Source: Agriotes lineatus (lineage: Eukaryota > Arthropoda > Insecta > Coleoptera > Elateridae). From it: DNA of 64,000 bases. The notes beneath the pieces are model-generated. The model was not told the origin of the DNA and searched no databases. It saw only the letters and a program-made list of their open reading frames with translations. The translations under genes were made by a program, and so were the position numbers. Location: NCBI GenBank assembly GCA_940337035.1, contig CALNHX010002954.1:62001-126000 (forward strand). The letters run 5' to 3'. Numbering within the stretch: the first letter of the stretch is position 1; each line of letters begins with the position of its first letter. This document shows positions 48,051 through 60,335 of this stretch, in pieces.

Positions 48051-49855
48051 ATATAATATACGTATTAAGAGTGCGCATACACATGGTGTAAAGAATACAA
48101 GGTGAAACGCTCCCGGGATGCACATACATTTAAATTATGTTCCGTTTGAAAGAAAAATCGGAGAAATCTAAAGCAAAAATATGAAATAAGTATATAAAAA
48201 TTATGCCTTTATTAATTTATTTAATATAAAAACATATATAAAAAATTATAATTGCAGTACTTTACGTTATCACTTCTATACATACCACAAACTATTAATT
48301 CATTGATTACCAATTTTATCAATGTAAGCATGCACGTGCTTACTGTATGTTAATTCATTAATGCTTATAAATTTAAAAAATGGGAATACATTTCAGTTTC
48401 TAAGGGGAATTTGCTAATTATTTAGAATTTTATGACGTCATTTGATCTGTTTCCATTTTTATGAGTATCACAAATGTGAATCTATTTAACAATATCTAGT
48501 GGATGTTCAATTTGTCAGGATTCAGTTTAAAAGATAAACTTATTTTAGTGTAAATTTTTGTTTATTTGTAGTTTATGGGAAGGCATTTAACTGAAATTTT
48601 AGATTTTGCTGTGCAATCATAGTAACTGACTGTAAACACTAACAATTAAACTAGTATATTTACCTATCCAATTTTAACCTCTCATTATCAATTGAAAAAT
48701 ATTGAAATAGGAAATCCTAATAATATAAAAGCAGAACAATGTAAATCATTTTAAGAAAATACATTTCAAATTTAGGAAACTTAAAATGTTAACAGTGAAA
48801 CATATGTAGAATAATTTATAGATAAGCACTACATTGAAAGTGTTTACAAAATGTATGACGACAACAGTGTTTCGAATGCACTTACTTTATTTAGTATGCA
48901 ATGTGTGCACATTGTTATGTTTCACGTGAGAATCTCTTAAATGGTAAAGAGGGATAGAGATTCGATTAAGTTAAGTAGATCTATGATCTACTTTCAGATC
49001 CTAGTGTTTGTTTAATTTTCACTACAGCGTGAAAAACTAAATTTTATGGTTTTTTGTTTCGGGTTACTGGGCAGTTTGACATTATTAAGGCTGCTTTTAT
49101 GCTGATTTCATATCCGAACTCCAATGTTTTATAGGTTTTTAAAGTTTCAAGATATTTACAACTAATTTTTCACTTCCTTTTACAATAAAGGAAGTATTTG
49201 ATTGACCCCAAAAATTCGAAATTGAGTTTTCACGTTTTAGAGTCCCCTGAACCCAAAACATTGTTTTTGTTCATTGGTCTGTCTGTGTGTGAACAAAATA
49301 TCTCAAAAACGAAAAGAGGTATGGTATTGAAACTTCATATATAAATTTTGTGTACTATCTAGATGCGACAGCAAGCTTTTGAAGAAAATCACATAACTGG
49401 AAGTATGGTGTTAAAAGTAATGTATAATATCAAATCTGAGCTAAACTATCTTTGATAACTGAATTATACTCATAAAACGAAAACTGCAGGATTGTAGGAT
49501 ATGAATATGAATCATAGTAAGTAGCATTCAGATTTAATCAAACTACTGTTACAATTTGTGAGATTTCCATTGCATGCTGCGTTATGGATACACAATACCT
49601 TTTGATCTTTCATTGAAAATGCATATGCTATAAAAACTTAAAAACATTTATTTTTAACCTAGTTATTAATATACATAAAAATTGACTAATTCAACTTCTT
49701 TTAAATAAAACAAGATTTTATTTAAGATGTTAGAAATTTGTTTTAAAAATTACTTTAAGCTCAATTTCATTGATGACCCTGTCCATATACATTTATATAT
49801 ATTTATTTTATTATACATTTCACTTAATACAAACATTATACTATTATTATTAGGC
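48051..49855. other. AT-rich intergenic, no gene
   Basis: No coding sequence. A short hairpin ACTTCCTTT/AAAGGAAGT lies near 49172-49195, next to TATTTGATTGACCCC and TGTCTGTCTGTG-like sequence typical of an insect MITE, but ends were not defined. Confidence 0.4.
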
Positions 49856-50163
49856 CAGTGCAAAGAGCGAAAAAAAGGGGTTGCGATCGTAATTATTCTG
49901 GTAGTTTAAATTTTAACATATGTTTTATAAACTGGTCCCCTGTTGTAAAATTCAAGGTTTCGACCTTGGCGCGCATGTGCGCGCATCGCCATCTTGAAAA
50001 ACCCAGGAAAAATCTAGTTTTTCTCATATATCAGCTCCTTTCCAATGCAAATTTCGGTTAAAGTAACCTTAACAAATCTTGTAGAGCATAAAATTTCCTA
50101 CAACTGTTGTATTTACAATTTTCTTCTATCTCTTATAGTTACCGAGATATAAAGTCATAAAAA
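49856..50163 (+). repeat. Left inverted arm (about 300 bp) of a composite element
   Basis: Starts CAGTGCAAAGAGCG and includes TGCGATCGTAATTATTCTGG and TTTTATAAACTGGTC. The inverse copy is at about 56470-56758. Identity is roughly three quarters, so the arms are old. They enclose a CXC-domain gene relic and a younger LTR element. Confidence 0.65.
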
Positions 50164-50214
50164 TGCTGTGGCTAGAATCTAGTTCCAGGACGGGGGCTCT
50201 CTTCTGTCCTATTG

Positions 50215-51100
50215 TCTCTTTTCTTAGAGAAAGGCATGCGCAAAGGAACGAAGTCCATCTTTTATTCATCTTTCAACCCTCTACCAAACGACACCAAACT
50301 GGGAAGCAGCAAAATACATGTAGTTGATGGGGGATATCTACTGCACAAAGTTTTATGTGGTCGTGCTCAACCTTTTTCTGTCATTTTCCAGCAATAAGTC
50401 AGGTATATACAAAATCATTATGGTGCCGATGCAGTAGTAGTCTTCTATGAATACCCAGATTTGGTAGAAAAGTAAAGCACTAAGACGGTGGAAAGAGCAC
50501 GACGTGCCATCCACTCTTTCTCCTCCCAACGTATATTACCAAAAAGTTGGTAAAGGCAAATCACCTTACGCGATGTACTCCAACAAATGTTTTAAACACA
50601 TTGAAATAGTTAAACACATTTTATTCATTCACGTCATAAGTGGCTGCGACACAACTGGTGCTCCATTCGGTCAAGGCAAATACAAATTTTGTAATATTCT
50701 TCTCAAGAACCCTTCAGTGAATGAACTTGTTCGTGAGTTTCAAGATTCAAATGCAAAACGGGAAACCGAACAATTATTTGCACTTTTGTATGGCGGCAAT
50801 GAGAAATCCAATTTGGAAAATTTAACGTACCCACTTCAAGAATATACTTGCAAGTGCAGACTTGGCTTGGGCGCGATAGAGATCCAACGGAATGGGGGTG
50901 GAAGAAGAATGCCGTTAGGTTACCAACTCCAGTACCAATGTTGAAGGAAACTGCACCTCAGGCCTTGCTGAACTTTATATCCTGCCAATGCAAAAAAGGT
51001 TGTGCTGGAAAGTGCACCTGCAGAAAGTCGGGTTTGAAATGCTTCCTACTCTGCATTCACTGCAACGGCGTACGGGAATGCTGTAGAAGCTTTCGTCGAT
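50215..51100 (+). pseudogene. Transposon-associated CXC-domain protein relic
   Basis: Broken plus-strand frames read VVDGGYLLHKVLCGRAQPF, then FIHVISGCDTTGAPFGQGKYKF and LFALLYGGNEKSNL. They end with FISCQCKKGCAGKCTCRKSGLKC, a cysteine-rich CXC-like segment. I recall the same order of motifs in an uncharacterised insect protein family that behaves as a transposable element product. There are at least two stops and two frameshifts. Function unknown. Confidence 0.65.
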
Positions 51101-51417
51101 GATGATGAGGAATTTGGTGACCCAGTCGCCACAGATTTGGCTGGTGAGACAGAGGAAGACACCATTGAAGCTGTTCAGGGCCTGAATAAGAGACAGAAAC
51201 TAGAGTCAAGGGAATGACGAATACCAAGTTCAAAACACTATACCGTTGTTTTTTAACCTGTTTTTGGTAGACTAGAACCTCGATAACTAAGAGAGATAAA
51301 AAAACATTGTACATTCACGTCTTTTATGAAATTTTATGCTCTACTAAATTAGTGTTAATAAATTTTTCTCGAAATTGCACTGCAAATGAGATACTCACGA
51401 AAAACCGAACCTAGTCC

Positions 51418-52899
51418 TGTACCCCTCATCCTTACTTACCTTTGAAGGCTTACACTTCACCGACTAGCTCAAGATACGGTTTCTTATTAGGGTTTAACAA
51501 TTGTGGGATTTTTAGTTCGTTTCACTTTCATATAAAGGTAAAAGTTCAATAATCAGAAGAAATGGGCGCCATAACTTTATTTAAAAAGTTTTAAATTCAA
51601 TAAGTTTACAAAGGTTACGTATTCTTTCTAACAGTCCACAAATCAATTGTTATGCATTAGAGGCTTATACCTTTCTAATTTTAATACACATTATGTAATT
51701 ATTTAGCAAGTTTTATTCTTCTCTGACAAGTTAGAATTTGTTCTAATAAAACGTTAGGATTAATGAATCTATCAGTATCTAAGAGATTTCTTATACCTAT
51801 TTAATTAATAACCTCCGGTTCGTAAGATGAAAATATAAAGAGCTCTCTATACCCTCGTATTTCTCTTTCCTAGGTCTTAATTACGATTAATGATCGGTAT
51901 TTAGTTTAATTGGTATCATTCCATGTAGTATAAGAAAGGTCCTTTATGAAAAAAAAACTTATTATTTGACAAGTGACCCAAAAACCAACTTGACAGTCAC
52001 AGAACGATTTAATCTCACTTCAGGCCACATCACCTGGTAAGTAACTATTGTTTTTACTTGAAACTAATCTATTATTGAATATTCTTAAGGCTTACGCCCT
52101 AATTTAATTATATTTAAGCTATGACGCGGGTTTAAGTCTAACTAACGATATTAAACCCTTTCAGGACTAACATACGGTTAATGCAGAGAACCCTTGAACC
52201 TGGACCTCTCCATCTGCCAACATTAACTATGAAGAACTCCTCATCGAACCAAAGAAGTTGCCCTTGACTGGTGAGTGATCTCCTAACTGGTTATAGATTT
52301 CTAATTGCGTCCTCTTTTTTCCTTATCGCTCGTAACTTATCGACACACTTCTCCATGGCGAATATAGAACTGACCAGAACTGGCGTCAAATGAAAAAGAC
52401 CGACGAGCTGGTAGTCAAAGAGGAAGCCCTAAGAGCTGGTGGTCAAATAGGTGACACTAAGAGCTGAATCAAGGAAAACCCTCTATTACGATTTGTATGT
52501 ATTAGTTTGCCGTCTACCTACCAGTTATATCATAACTGCCCTTTTCAGAAAGAAAATGTTTGTGGAATTTATCCTATCTGCCTGAAAAATTATTATGTTT
52601 TAATACTATGCTGTATGAGTTAAATAAAGGCTTACTATTGTCTGCTTGTATCCTTTCTAAGCTAGGATTTTCAATTTGCTTCGCTTCTGCATAGAGAAGC
52701 GTCCTTTTGCTTTCTCAATTAAACAGGAAGTAATAATTTTTGTTATTTATTGTTCTTTTATTAACGTAACCATGGGCCTTCTAATTTCAAAAAGGGTAGG
52801 CAACCCCTCCTACTGGTCTTGCGCTTAAAGTTGCCTATCTATTAGGATTAATTAATATTGAACGATATTCCTGTAGAAGCTACGATATGTACTGCTACA
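51418..52899 (-). repeat. LTR copy 1 (3' LTR on the element's strand)
   Basis: 1,482-bp long terminal repeat, the longer of the pair. It retains the segment TTGACAGTCACAGAACG... near 51990, which is missing in the partner. Confidence 0.85.
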
Positions 52900-53369
52900 C
52901 TATCTCCCTTCTAGAATTAATAAGAAAATTGAAATCCTCCCCTTTAGACAGTTGGCTAAAGTTATTATAACACCCTTTTTAATATTTGCTAATACATTAA
53001 CTTTAAACAATCTTTCTTAATAACATTGATTATTCATTATCTATGTACACTAATACCCTATCTTTTAAACTAAGTTATTACAATCTATGAACTCTAACTA
53101 TTACCACTGAAGTTACTTCAAGTTACTTTTCTAATCTTAATTGTCCATAACGTAATCCAATGTATCTAGAATTCCATCATTTATTTCCTTTCCAGATATG
53201 AAACATTTCTGTAAATTCTTTTTAAGAAAAGGAATTAGCTTTGGAGGCATAGTCCATTCTATAAAGCTACTTTTTATTTTGCCTGTTTTTCTGCAGAAGC
53301 AATTATTAACCTCTTGCATTTAACAGCTAATTATTAACTTTACACTTTGAGTAAAGTACTTTAATAAAC

Positions 53370-53985
53370 AATTAAGGACAGCACCTCATAGGACACTACC
53401 TAAAATTCAAGATCTTCAGTCATGCTATGCTGAATTCTTTAAAATAATAAACCGCACCTCATAGGATACAGTTTCGCTGAGGAGTGCTATGCCACAACTC
53501 ACTGACATCAAGTTAGAAAAGTCTTTTGGTTATACAACCTAATCCTTTGGAAATAATATCTTTGGCAATATAAAAAAAAACTAACTACTTTAACCTAACT
53601 ATATACATGGTCCAATAGAATCATTGTCTCCAAAATTCTATCAACAGTATCAACTATGAATCATTTTTATGCATTGCCATCAACGAATTTTTCCTACTAC
53701 CAAGAAACGAAACGTTCTAGGAAATCCTTGCACAAGTTTGGAATTAGCTCAGGAATACAGTCCTTATAAATTAGCTTTATTACAAGTATGCAGTATCACA
53801 TTGGACACTACCAAAAAAATTAGACCCTCCGTTATATCGAACGGAAGTCTTATTAGACTGCGCCGCATAGGACACAGCTATACAACCTTTATGTAGCACC
53901 TCATTGGACACTACTAAAGAAATAGACCTTCTGTTATATCGAACAGAAGCCTTTTAAGTCTGCACCACATAGGATACAGGCAAAC
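53370..53985. repeat. Short repeats in the LTR-element interior, including a paired hairpin
   Basis: Variants of GCACCTCATAGGACACTACC recur near 53380, 53455, 53785, 53865, 53895 and 53970. A unit of about 116 bp is repeated at about 53815 and 53930, each with a hairpin around TATATCGAAC. The stem TCCGTT/AACGGA in one copy becomes TTCTGTT/AACAGAA in the other, a compensatory change. Confidence 0.6.
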
Positions 53986-54994
53986 TCAATCAAGTAAAAT
54001 TGACATTCTGGAAAACACATTTTTAACCACATTCTCTCACCCAAGCTTCGACTGGTTAGGTCTACCATTCTACGCTGTGGTCCGGGTTTACGGCAACATA
54101 GACACGCTTAAAGAAGAGGAACCATAATTTCTATCGCGTTGACAATGCATAACAACAACACACAGTTAAACAACTCCGACCAATGAAAAAAAAAATTGTC
54201 TCGAACTCCTGAGGGATCAAAAGTACAGATGAGAAAAATTACTTATGAAAAATCCAGAGTATGGAAAGAAATTATCATTTACCATACTAGTGATTCACTC
54301 AGACTCTCAACCTAATTGTGATGAAACAATTAAATGTAAATAACAGAAAGTTCAATTTAGTACTTTACACATATATTACAACAAAATGACTTGAATAAAA
54401 AAATCTCAAGCTCATCAAACCATCATGACTTCAATATTCATTGAACTCCAAAAGAAATTCCTCATGACATTTGAAAAACGTACAACGTACCTAAGCTAAG
54501 TGCTAAGTACCACAAATATTGTACTTGTTAAAACCATTACTAATCCAATGTAATTAATCGAAACGACCCATAATTCTTAATATCCCTAGGTTCAATTTCT
54601 ATTGATTAACTCAAACAGTTAAAGACTCAAAATTTTACCAATTAGTCAGGTAAAAATAAAATTAGCATGGAATAAATGTCCTATACCAAAATGTATAAAT
54701 AAAATCTCTGTGTCATATCAGCAAACAAAGCCATTCTTTTACTCTCACCTTTACTTCCAGGTTTGCGTTACTAGTAATCAACTCCCTGTCTAATTCATCT
54801 GAGGCTAAATAATTTACTTTTATCATATTGATTTAATTACTATGCAATTAATGAACTGTATGATCGAATACAATGCAACCTATTAGTAATTGTTAAATTC
54901 CGGAACTATACCTTTTATGATAGTGAAGCGTTAAATTTTCTTTTAATTGAAATGGTCCCTTTTACACGAGCCTCCACGTTGCGTCGTCACTTCG

Positions 54995-56430
54995 TGTACC
55001 CCTCATCCTTACTTACCTTTGAAGACTTACACTTCACCGACTAGCTCAAGATACGGTTTCTTATCAGGGTTTAACAATTGTGGGATTTTTAGTTCGTTTC
55101 ACTTTCATATAAAGGTAAAAGTTCATTAATCAGAAGAAATGGGCGCCATAACTTTATTTAAAAAGTTTTAAATTCAATAAGTTTACAAAGGTTACGTATT
55201 CTTTCTAACAGTCCACAAATCAATTGTTATGCATTAGAGGCTTATACCTTTCTAATTTTAATACACATTATGTAATTATTTAGCAAGTTTTATTCTTCTC
55301 TGACAAGTTAGAATTTGTTCTAATAAAACGTTAGGATTAATGAATCTATCAGTATCTAGGAGATTTCTTATACCTATTTAATTAATAACCTCCAGTGCGT
55401 AAGATGAAAATATAAAGAGCTCTCTATACCCTCGTATTTCTCTTTCCTAGGTCTTAATTACGATTAATGATCGGTATTTAGTTTAATTGGTATCATTCCA
55501 TGTAGTATAAGAAAGGTCCTTTATAAAAAAAAACTTATTATTTGACAAGTGACCCAAAAACCACCTGGTAAGTAACTATTGTTTTTACTTGAAACTAATC
55601 TGTTATTGAATATTCTTAAGGCTTACGCCCTAATTTAATTATATTTAAGCTATGACGCGGGTTTAAGTCTAACTAACGATATTAAACCCTTTCAGGACTA
55701 ACATACGGTTAATGCAGAGAACCCTTGAACCTGGACCTCTCCATCTGCCAACATTAACTATGAAGAACTCCTCATCGAACCAAAGAAGTTGCCCTTGACT
55801 GGTGAGTGATCTCCTAACTGGTTATAGATTTCTAATTGCGTCCTCTCTTTTCCTTATCGCTCGTAACTTATCGACACACTTCTCCATGGCGAATATACAA
55901 CTGACCAGAACTGGCGTCAAATGAAAAAGACCGACGAGCTGGTAGTCAAAGAGGAAGCCCTAAGAGCTGGTGGTCAAAGAGGTGACACTAAGAGCTGAAT
56001 CAAGGAAAACCCTCTATTACGATTTGTATGTATTAGTTTGCCGTCTACCTACCAGTTATATAATAACTGCCCTTTTCAGAAAGAAAATGCTTGTGGAATT
56101 TATCCTATCTGCCTGAAAAATTATTATGTTTTAATACTATGCTGTATGAGTTAAATAAAGGCTTACTATTGTCTGCTTGTATCCTTTCTAAGCTAGGATT
56201 TTCAATTTGCTTCGCTTCTGCATAGAGAAGCGTCCTTTTGCTTTCTCAATTAAACAGGAAGTAATAATTTTTGTTATTTATTGTTCTTTTATTAACGTAA
56301 CCATGGGCCTTCTAATTTCAAAAAGGGTAGGCAACCCCTCCTACTGGTCTTGCGCTTAAAGTTGCCTATCTATTAGGATTAATTAATATTGAACGATATT
56401 CCTGTAGAAGCTACGATATGTACTGCTACA
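54995..56430 (-). repeat. LTR copy 2 (5' LTR on the element's strand)
   Basis: 1,436-bp long terminal repeat, near-identical to 51418-52899 apart from one deletion of about 43 bp and scattered substitutions. Confidence 0.85.
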
Positions 56431-56469
56431 GTCCTACATTTTACTTGTTTTTTCAAACTTATACGCTTC

Positions 56470-56758
56470 TTAACGACTTTATATCTCGGTACCTATTAGA
56501 CATAGAAGAAAATTGTACATACAACAGTTGTAGAAAATTTTATGTTCTACAAAATTTGTTAAGGTTACTTTAACACAAATTTGCATCCGAAAGGAGATCT
56601 ATATCTGTGATGTCGACTGGTTTTTTCAAGATGGCGGCACACGCACATGCGAACCAAGGTCAAAAACATGGATTTAACATTAAGAGACCAGTTTATAAAA
56701 CATATTAAAAAATTGAAACTACCAGAATAATTACGATCGCAGATCACTAATTGCACTG
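56470..56758 (-). repeat. Right inverted arm of the composite element
   Basis: Inverse partner of 49856-50163, ending TTGCACTG at 56758. It adjoins directly the next foldback element. Confidence 0.65.
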
Positions 56759-57383
56759 TGTGTCCCAGGATTGATGTTACACGAGGTGAGATGGACTAAA
56801 AATTTTTTAATTTTATTTTAAGATTGTGGGGTTAGGTCCTCCTTGGTCTGAAGAGAATCTTAGGAATATTTTAAGTTTTTGAAAAAACAAGTCGGCCTTG
56901 ACAGTAAAGTAAAAACTTTTTTCTTTTCAAGTAAATTACCCTTTTTGTTCATGATACGCCAAAATTTTACCAAGAAAAGTTGTTCGGAATGATAAATTAT
57001 GGCACTATACAAAATTTCAGAAAAATATAACTACGCAGATTAAACCGTATTTTTTTTAAATTGAGCAAAATTGTATTTATTAAAAATGATGGTTTAATCT
57101 AAGTGCGTAGATCTTTCTGAAATTTTGTATAGAAACATAATTTTCCATTATGAACAACTATTCTTAGTAAAATTTTGCCGTATCATGAACAAAAAGGGTA
57201 GTTTACCTGAAAATAAAATAGTTTTCGCTTCCTTGCCAAGGCCTACTTGTTTTTTCAAAAATTGAAAATATTCTTAAAATTATCTTCACATCAAGCAGGA
57301 CCTAATCCCACACTCTTAAAATAAAATTCAAAAATTTTAAGTCCATCTCACCCCTTGTAACATCAATCCTGGGACACACTGTG
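56757..57383. mobile_element. Foldback element of about 630 bp
   Basis: The left half (TGTGTCCCAGGATTGATGTT... to about 57050) is an inverted copy of the right half (ending AACATCAATCCTGGGACACA at about 57378). The two share GGTTAGGTCCTCCTTG/CAGGACCTAATCCC and other tracts. No ORF. Terminal CACTGTGTGTCCC suggests a Tc1/mariner-like MITE, but no clear target duplication was resolved. Confidence 0.65.
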
Positions 57384-57820
57384 TATACATATTTCCAATA
57401 CAACTTTTGAAATTAAATGAAAGTTTACAAGTATGTTTTGAGAAACGTTTATCATCTATTTTTTCTTGTTGGGATAATAAATTTGCTTCTCTATTTTCCT
57501 CTTTCTGCATAATTTCTCTTCCTCCATATTATTTTTAAGAACTGTAACCTTCTCCGTAAAATATTCAAATGATTCCTTATCTAAATTCCTCATAAAATTA
57601 TTCAATTCTTCTAACACAATCTAGAATTTAATTTGTAAATGAATAATCTTTCTTAATAAAGAATATCTACTAATAACATCAGTACCTCGTTTCGCTTTTC
57701 AAAACTAACAGATTCATCTACTTTCCTCTGATTTTCTTCCAAAAACTGAGACAATTCGACTTGTTAACGAGTTTCAGTTGTTGTTGGTTCTTGAATCCAT
57801 AAATCTTCTGAATTAATTTC
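57384..57820. other. AT-rich spacer, no gene
   Basis: No supportable ORF. Located 3' of the Mutator-like transposase gene. Confidence 0.4.
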
Positions 57821-60335
57821 TTACATATCAAAAAAACCTGTAACAGACTCACTCCCCCTTTCATACAAAACTACTGCGTGTATATGTTTACACAAGGCAG
57901 TTTTCACGCCATACTCCGGACATTCACAGATATATCTATGTATACAAACATTACATTCGTTACAATACACACTTCTACAATCCTCATCACACAATTCATT
58001 AAAAGATACTCTATAAAATTTCTCACCACTTGATGACTTTACCTTAAATTTACCTACTTCCAGAAATTCCACTAAATCTTTCATTTGTTCTGCCTTTATG
58101 TGAGCTTGTGCCGTAATCTTATGTTGATAATTATTTGTGTTCGGTCTTTCTTTATTTAACATTTGTTTCCACATCTTCTCATTCACCAGTTCTTCTAATA
58201 AATCCAATAATTTTTCGAATCTAAAAATAACCTCAGAAATTATTAGGCTTATGACTAAATACAAATTACCTAATATTTCGATTGCCTGCCATTTTATTGT
58301 GCTTTAGAACTTTATTTAAACTTTCAATCGCCATGTTGGTGTTGATGCCCGCTCCAATCCTGTAGCAATGCGCCCACATCATAATCCTTTCCTGGCTCTG
58401 AAAATAATACCTGCAAAAAAAAATTTTATATAGTCTTTATTAAATATTTATAACAAAATGCTGAAAGCAACATACTTTTCTATGTAATTCAAAAAATCAA
58501 CTTCGCCTTCTTCTTTCAAATGATCAAAATACTTCTCTTTCAATACAATAAAATTTTCTTCTTTGGTTTCTTTTAAAATTTTTCTCATTTCTTTCTTCAC
58601 CTCTAATTTAATTTCTTGCTTCTTTAGCTTTGATCTTCCTTGAATATTCCAATTCTTAATAATGTGCCAACTGCAAAGCAGTCTTCTTGGTTTTTTATTC
58701 ATTATTTTGGTCCATGCGTTATAATACTTCGGATCGTCGTCACTCATTATATATTCAACATCGATGTCATCTCCTACTTTTTCCTTTAAAGCTGCAAAAA
58801 AAACTTCTTGAATTACTTGATCTAGTCTGTTTGTTACCAAAAATGCGACGGGGAAGCCCATATTTTCATCGTCTTTTATTAATATTGTTGTCAATTCATA
58901 ATTCCTTCGATTTGTTCCATGAGTTCCATCAATACAAATTATACGTTTGAAGCTCTCGCGTTTTTTCTCCATCATATTATTCATATATCCTAGCGCAAAA
59001 TCTTCTTCTCTCAACACAGGATGACTTTCACCTATTAAAACATTTTTAGTTGCTACCACCAACCTCCACCAACTAACCCAAGGCTATCGAACTTCACAAC
59101 AAAGGAAATTCTTAATGTAACCATGGTTACGTATCAAGTTTTTTGAATAAAAATGCTTGATTTTTACCATCTTCATTCCATTCTTCAACTTTTAATGCTG
59201 TAGCTATCATATCATCTGCATCTCGTTTCTTATCAATGTTAAATTTCCTGGTTAAATATCTGATATCTGCTCTAGTGATTAAATTTATTCGCTCCAGTTG
59301 CGTGTTGTTAATTTCTCTGGCATCGTGTAGTATTCTCTCATTCGAAACACCTAAGTTTAACTTCTTTACAATCATTTCCTGTCCCTTCTTCAATAAACGC
59401 CTAGTTCTCAGTTCCTCTTTATGTCCCACATGTGTTTTAATAAATTTTACACTGATTCCTTGAAAATTCAAGTCTTGTCATCAATATTTCTACATATTCA
59501 AAATGCTTTTAGATAGGTACCATTTTTGTAGATCTTTGCACATATCCTTGATGGACAAACTCCTCCAACAATTTTAATACTGCCCCCAGTCTTCATAGCC
59601 CTTTTGGTGCAATTACTTTTAAAACCTATAAATATATTTTTTACTTATTATTGTTAATTTTAAAAACCATAAACATTTTTAACCTCTCCAGTCACTTCGA
59701 TTACAATTATAATAGACATGCTCTTCACCAATGGGACGTTTTACAATTCTAACACAAGCAAAATCAACTTCTCTATCGTCCTGACTTCTCCACGTTTCAA
59801 ATTCTTCCTTGTTCTTGAAATCAAGATTATATTGTTTGATACTTACGCTATGAATTTTTGTTAAATGGGCTATAAGGGAGTCATGATTTGTAAGGGGTTC
59901 CTTTTCTTCTTCGGGACATATTGGACATTTGATATACGGATCGGGCCATAATTATATATAACAGCAATGAGATAACATGAATAACAAAATAGAATGCTTG
60001 AGTAAAAAAGAGATAGCCATACGAAAAAATTATTTTAGTAGGCATGTTTAGTTGACAAATGTCATAATTAAATTAAGCGTCAAGCCTTCTCGAATATTTG
60101 CTACTATGTTTATCTCTTTCTTACTCAAGCAATACGAGTTATTTTCTTGTTCATGTTATCTCATTGCTGTTATATATAATTGTGGCCCCATCGGTATTGT
60201 AATTTCCTATGTTCTACACCCTCATTATGCTTGGTCTTCAAATGTCTATTTTTAGTCGAAACACAACTAAATGTTGTGTTGCATATGCCGCAAATTAATT
60301 TATTTTCTCTGAAATTATTAAAAATTTAGTACAGT
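57821..60335 (-). pseudogene. Mutator-like (MULE) transposase gene, multi-exon, disrupted by a MITE
   Basis: Minus-strand exons encode, in order: a C2H2 finger (CGICNTTFSCVSTKNRHLKTKH, about 60290-60200); a second zinc motif KCPICPEEEKEP with a YYNCNRSDWRGFKSNC segment; a helical region (59127-59450); the MULE core with ICIDGTHGTN, GFPVAFLVTNRLDQ and MSDDDPKYYNAW...LLCSWHIIKNW (exon ending 58476); an exon 58410-58270 with MMWAHCYRIGAGINTNMA; and an exon 58220-57821 with a SWIM finger (CECPEYGVKTALCKHIHAV). Introns 59683-59626, 58475-58411 and 58269-58221 have GT/AG ends and keep frame. A 245-bp MITE splits the first coding part. The junction near 59131-59020 could not be resolved and may be damaged. 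Confidence 0.8.
59945..60189. mobile_element. 245-bp MITE inside the MULE gene
   Basis: Inverted arms contain TATATATAACAGCAATGAGA and its complement, and the ends are (G)GGCC/GGCC(C). ATCGG is duplicated at 59940-59944 and 60190-60194. It interrupts the coding frame between the two N-terminal zinc motifs of the transposase. Confidence 0.75.

Larger units (their letters stand above)
51418..56430 (-). mobile_element. Non-autonomous LTR element with about 1.45-kb LTRs
   Basis: Direct repeats at 51418-52899 (1,482 bp) and 54995-56430 (1,436 bp) both run TGTACCCCTC...ACTGCTACA and are almost identical. They differ mainly by a deletion of about 43 bp in the right copy. GTCC is duplicated at 51414-51417 and 56431-56434. 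On the minus strand AGAAGGGAGATAG directly precedes the LTR at 52899, a good polypurine tract, so the element is read on the minus strand. The 2.1-kb interior has no gag or pol. It is therefore a LARD-type derivative of recent insertion. Confidence 0.85.
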
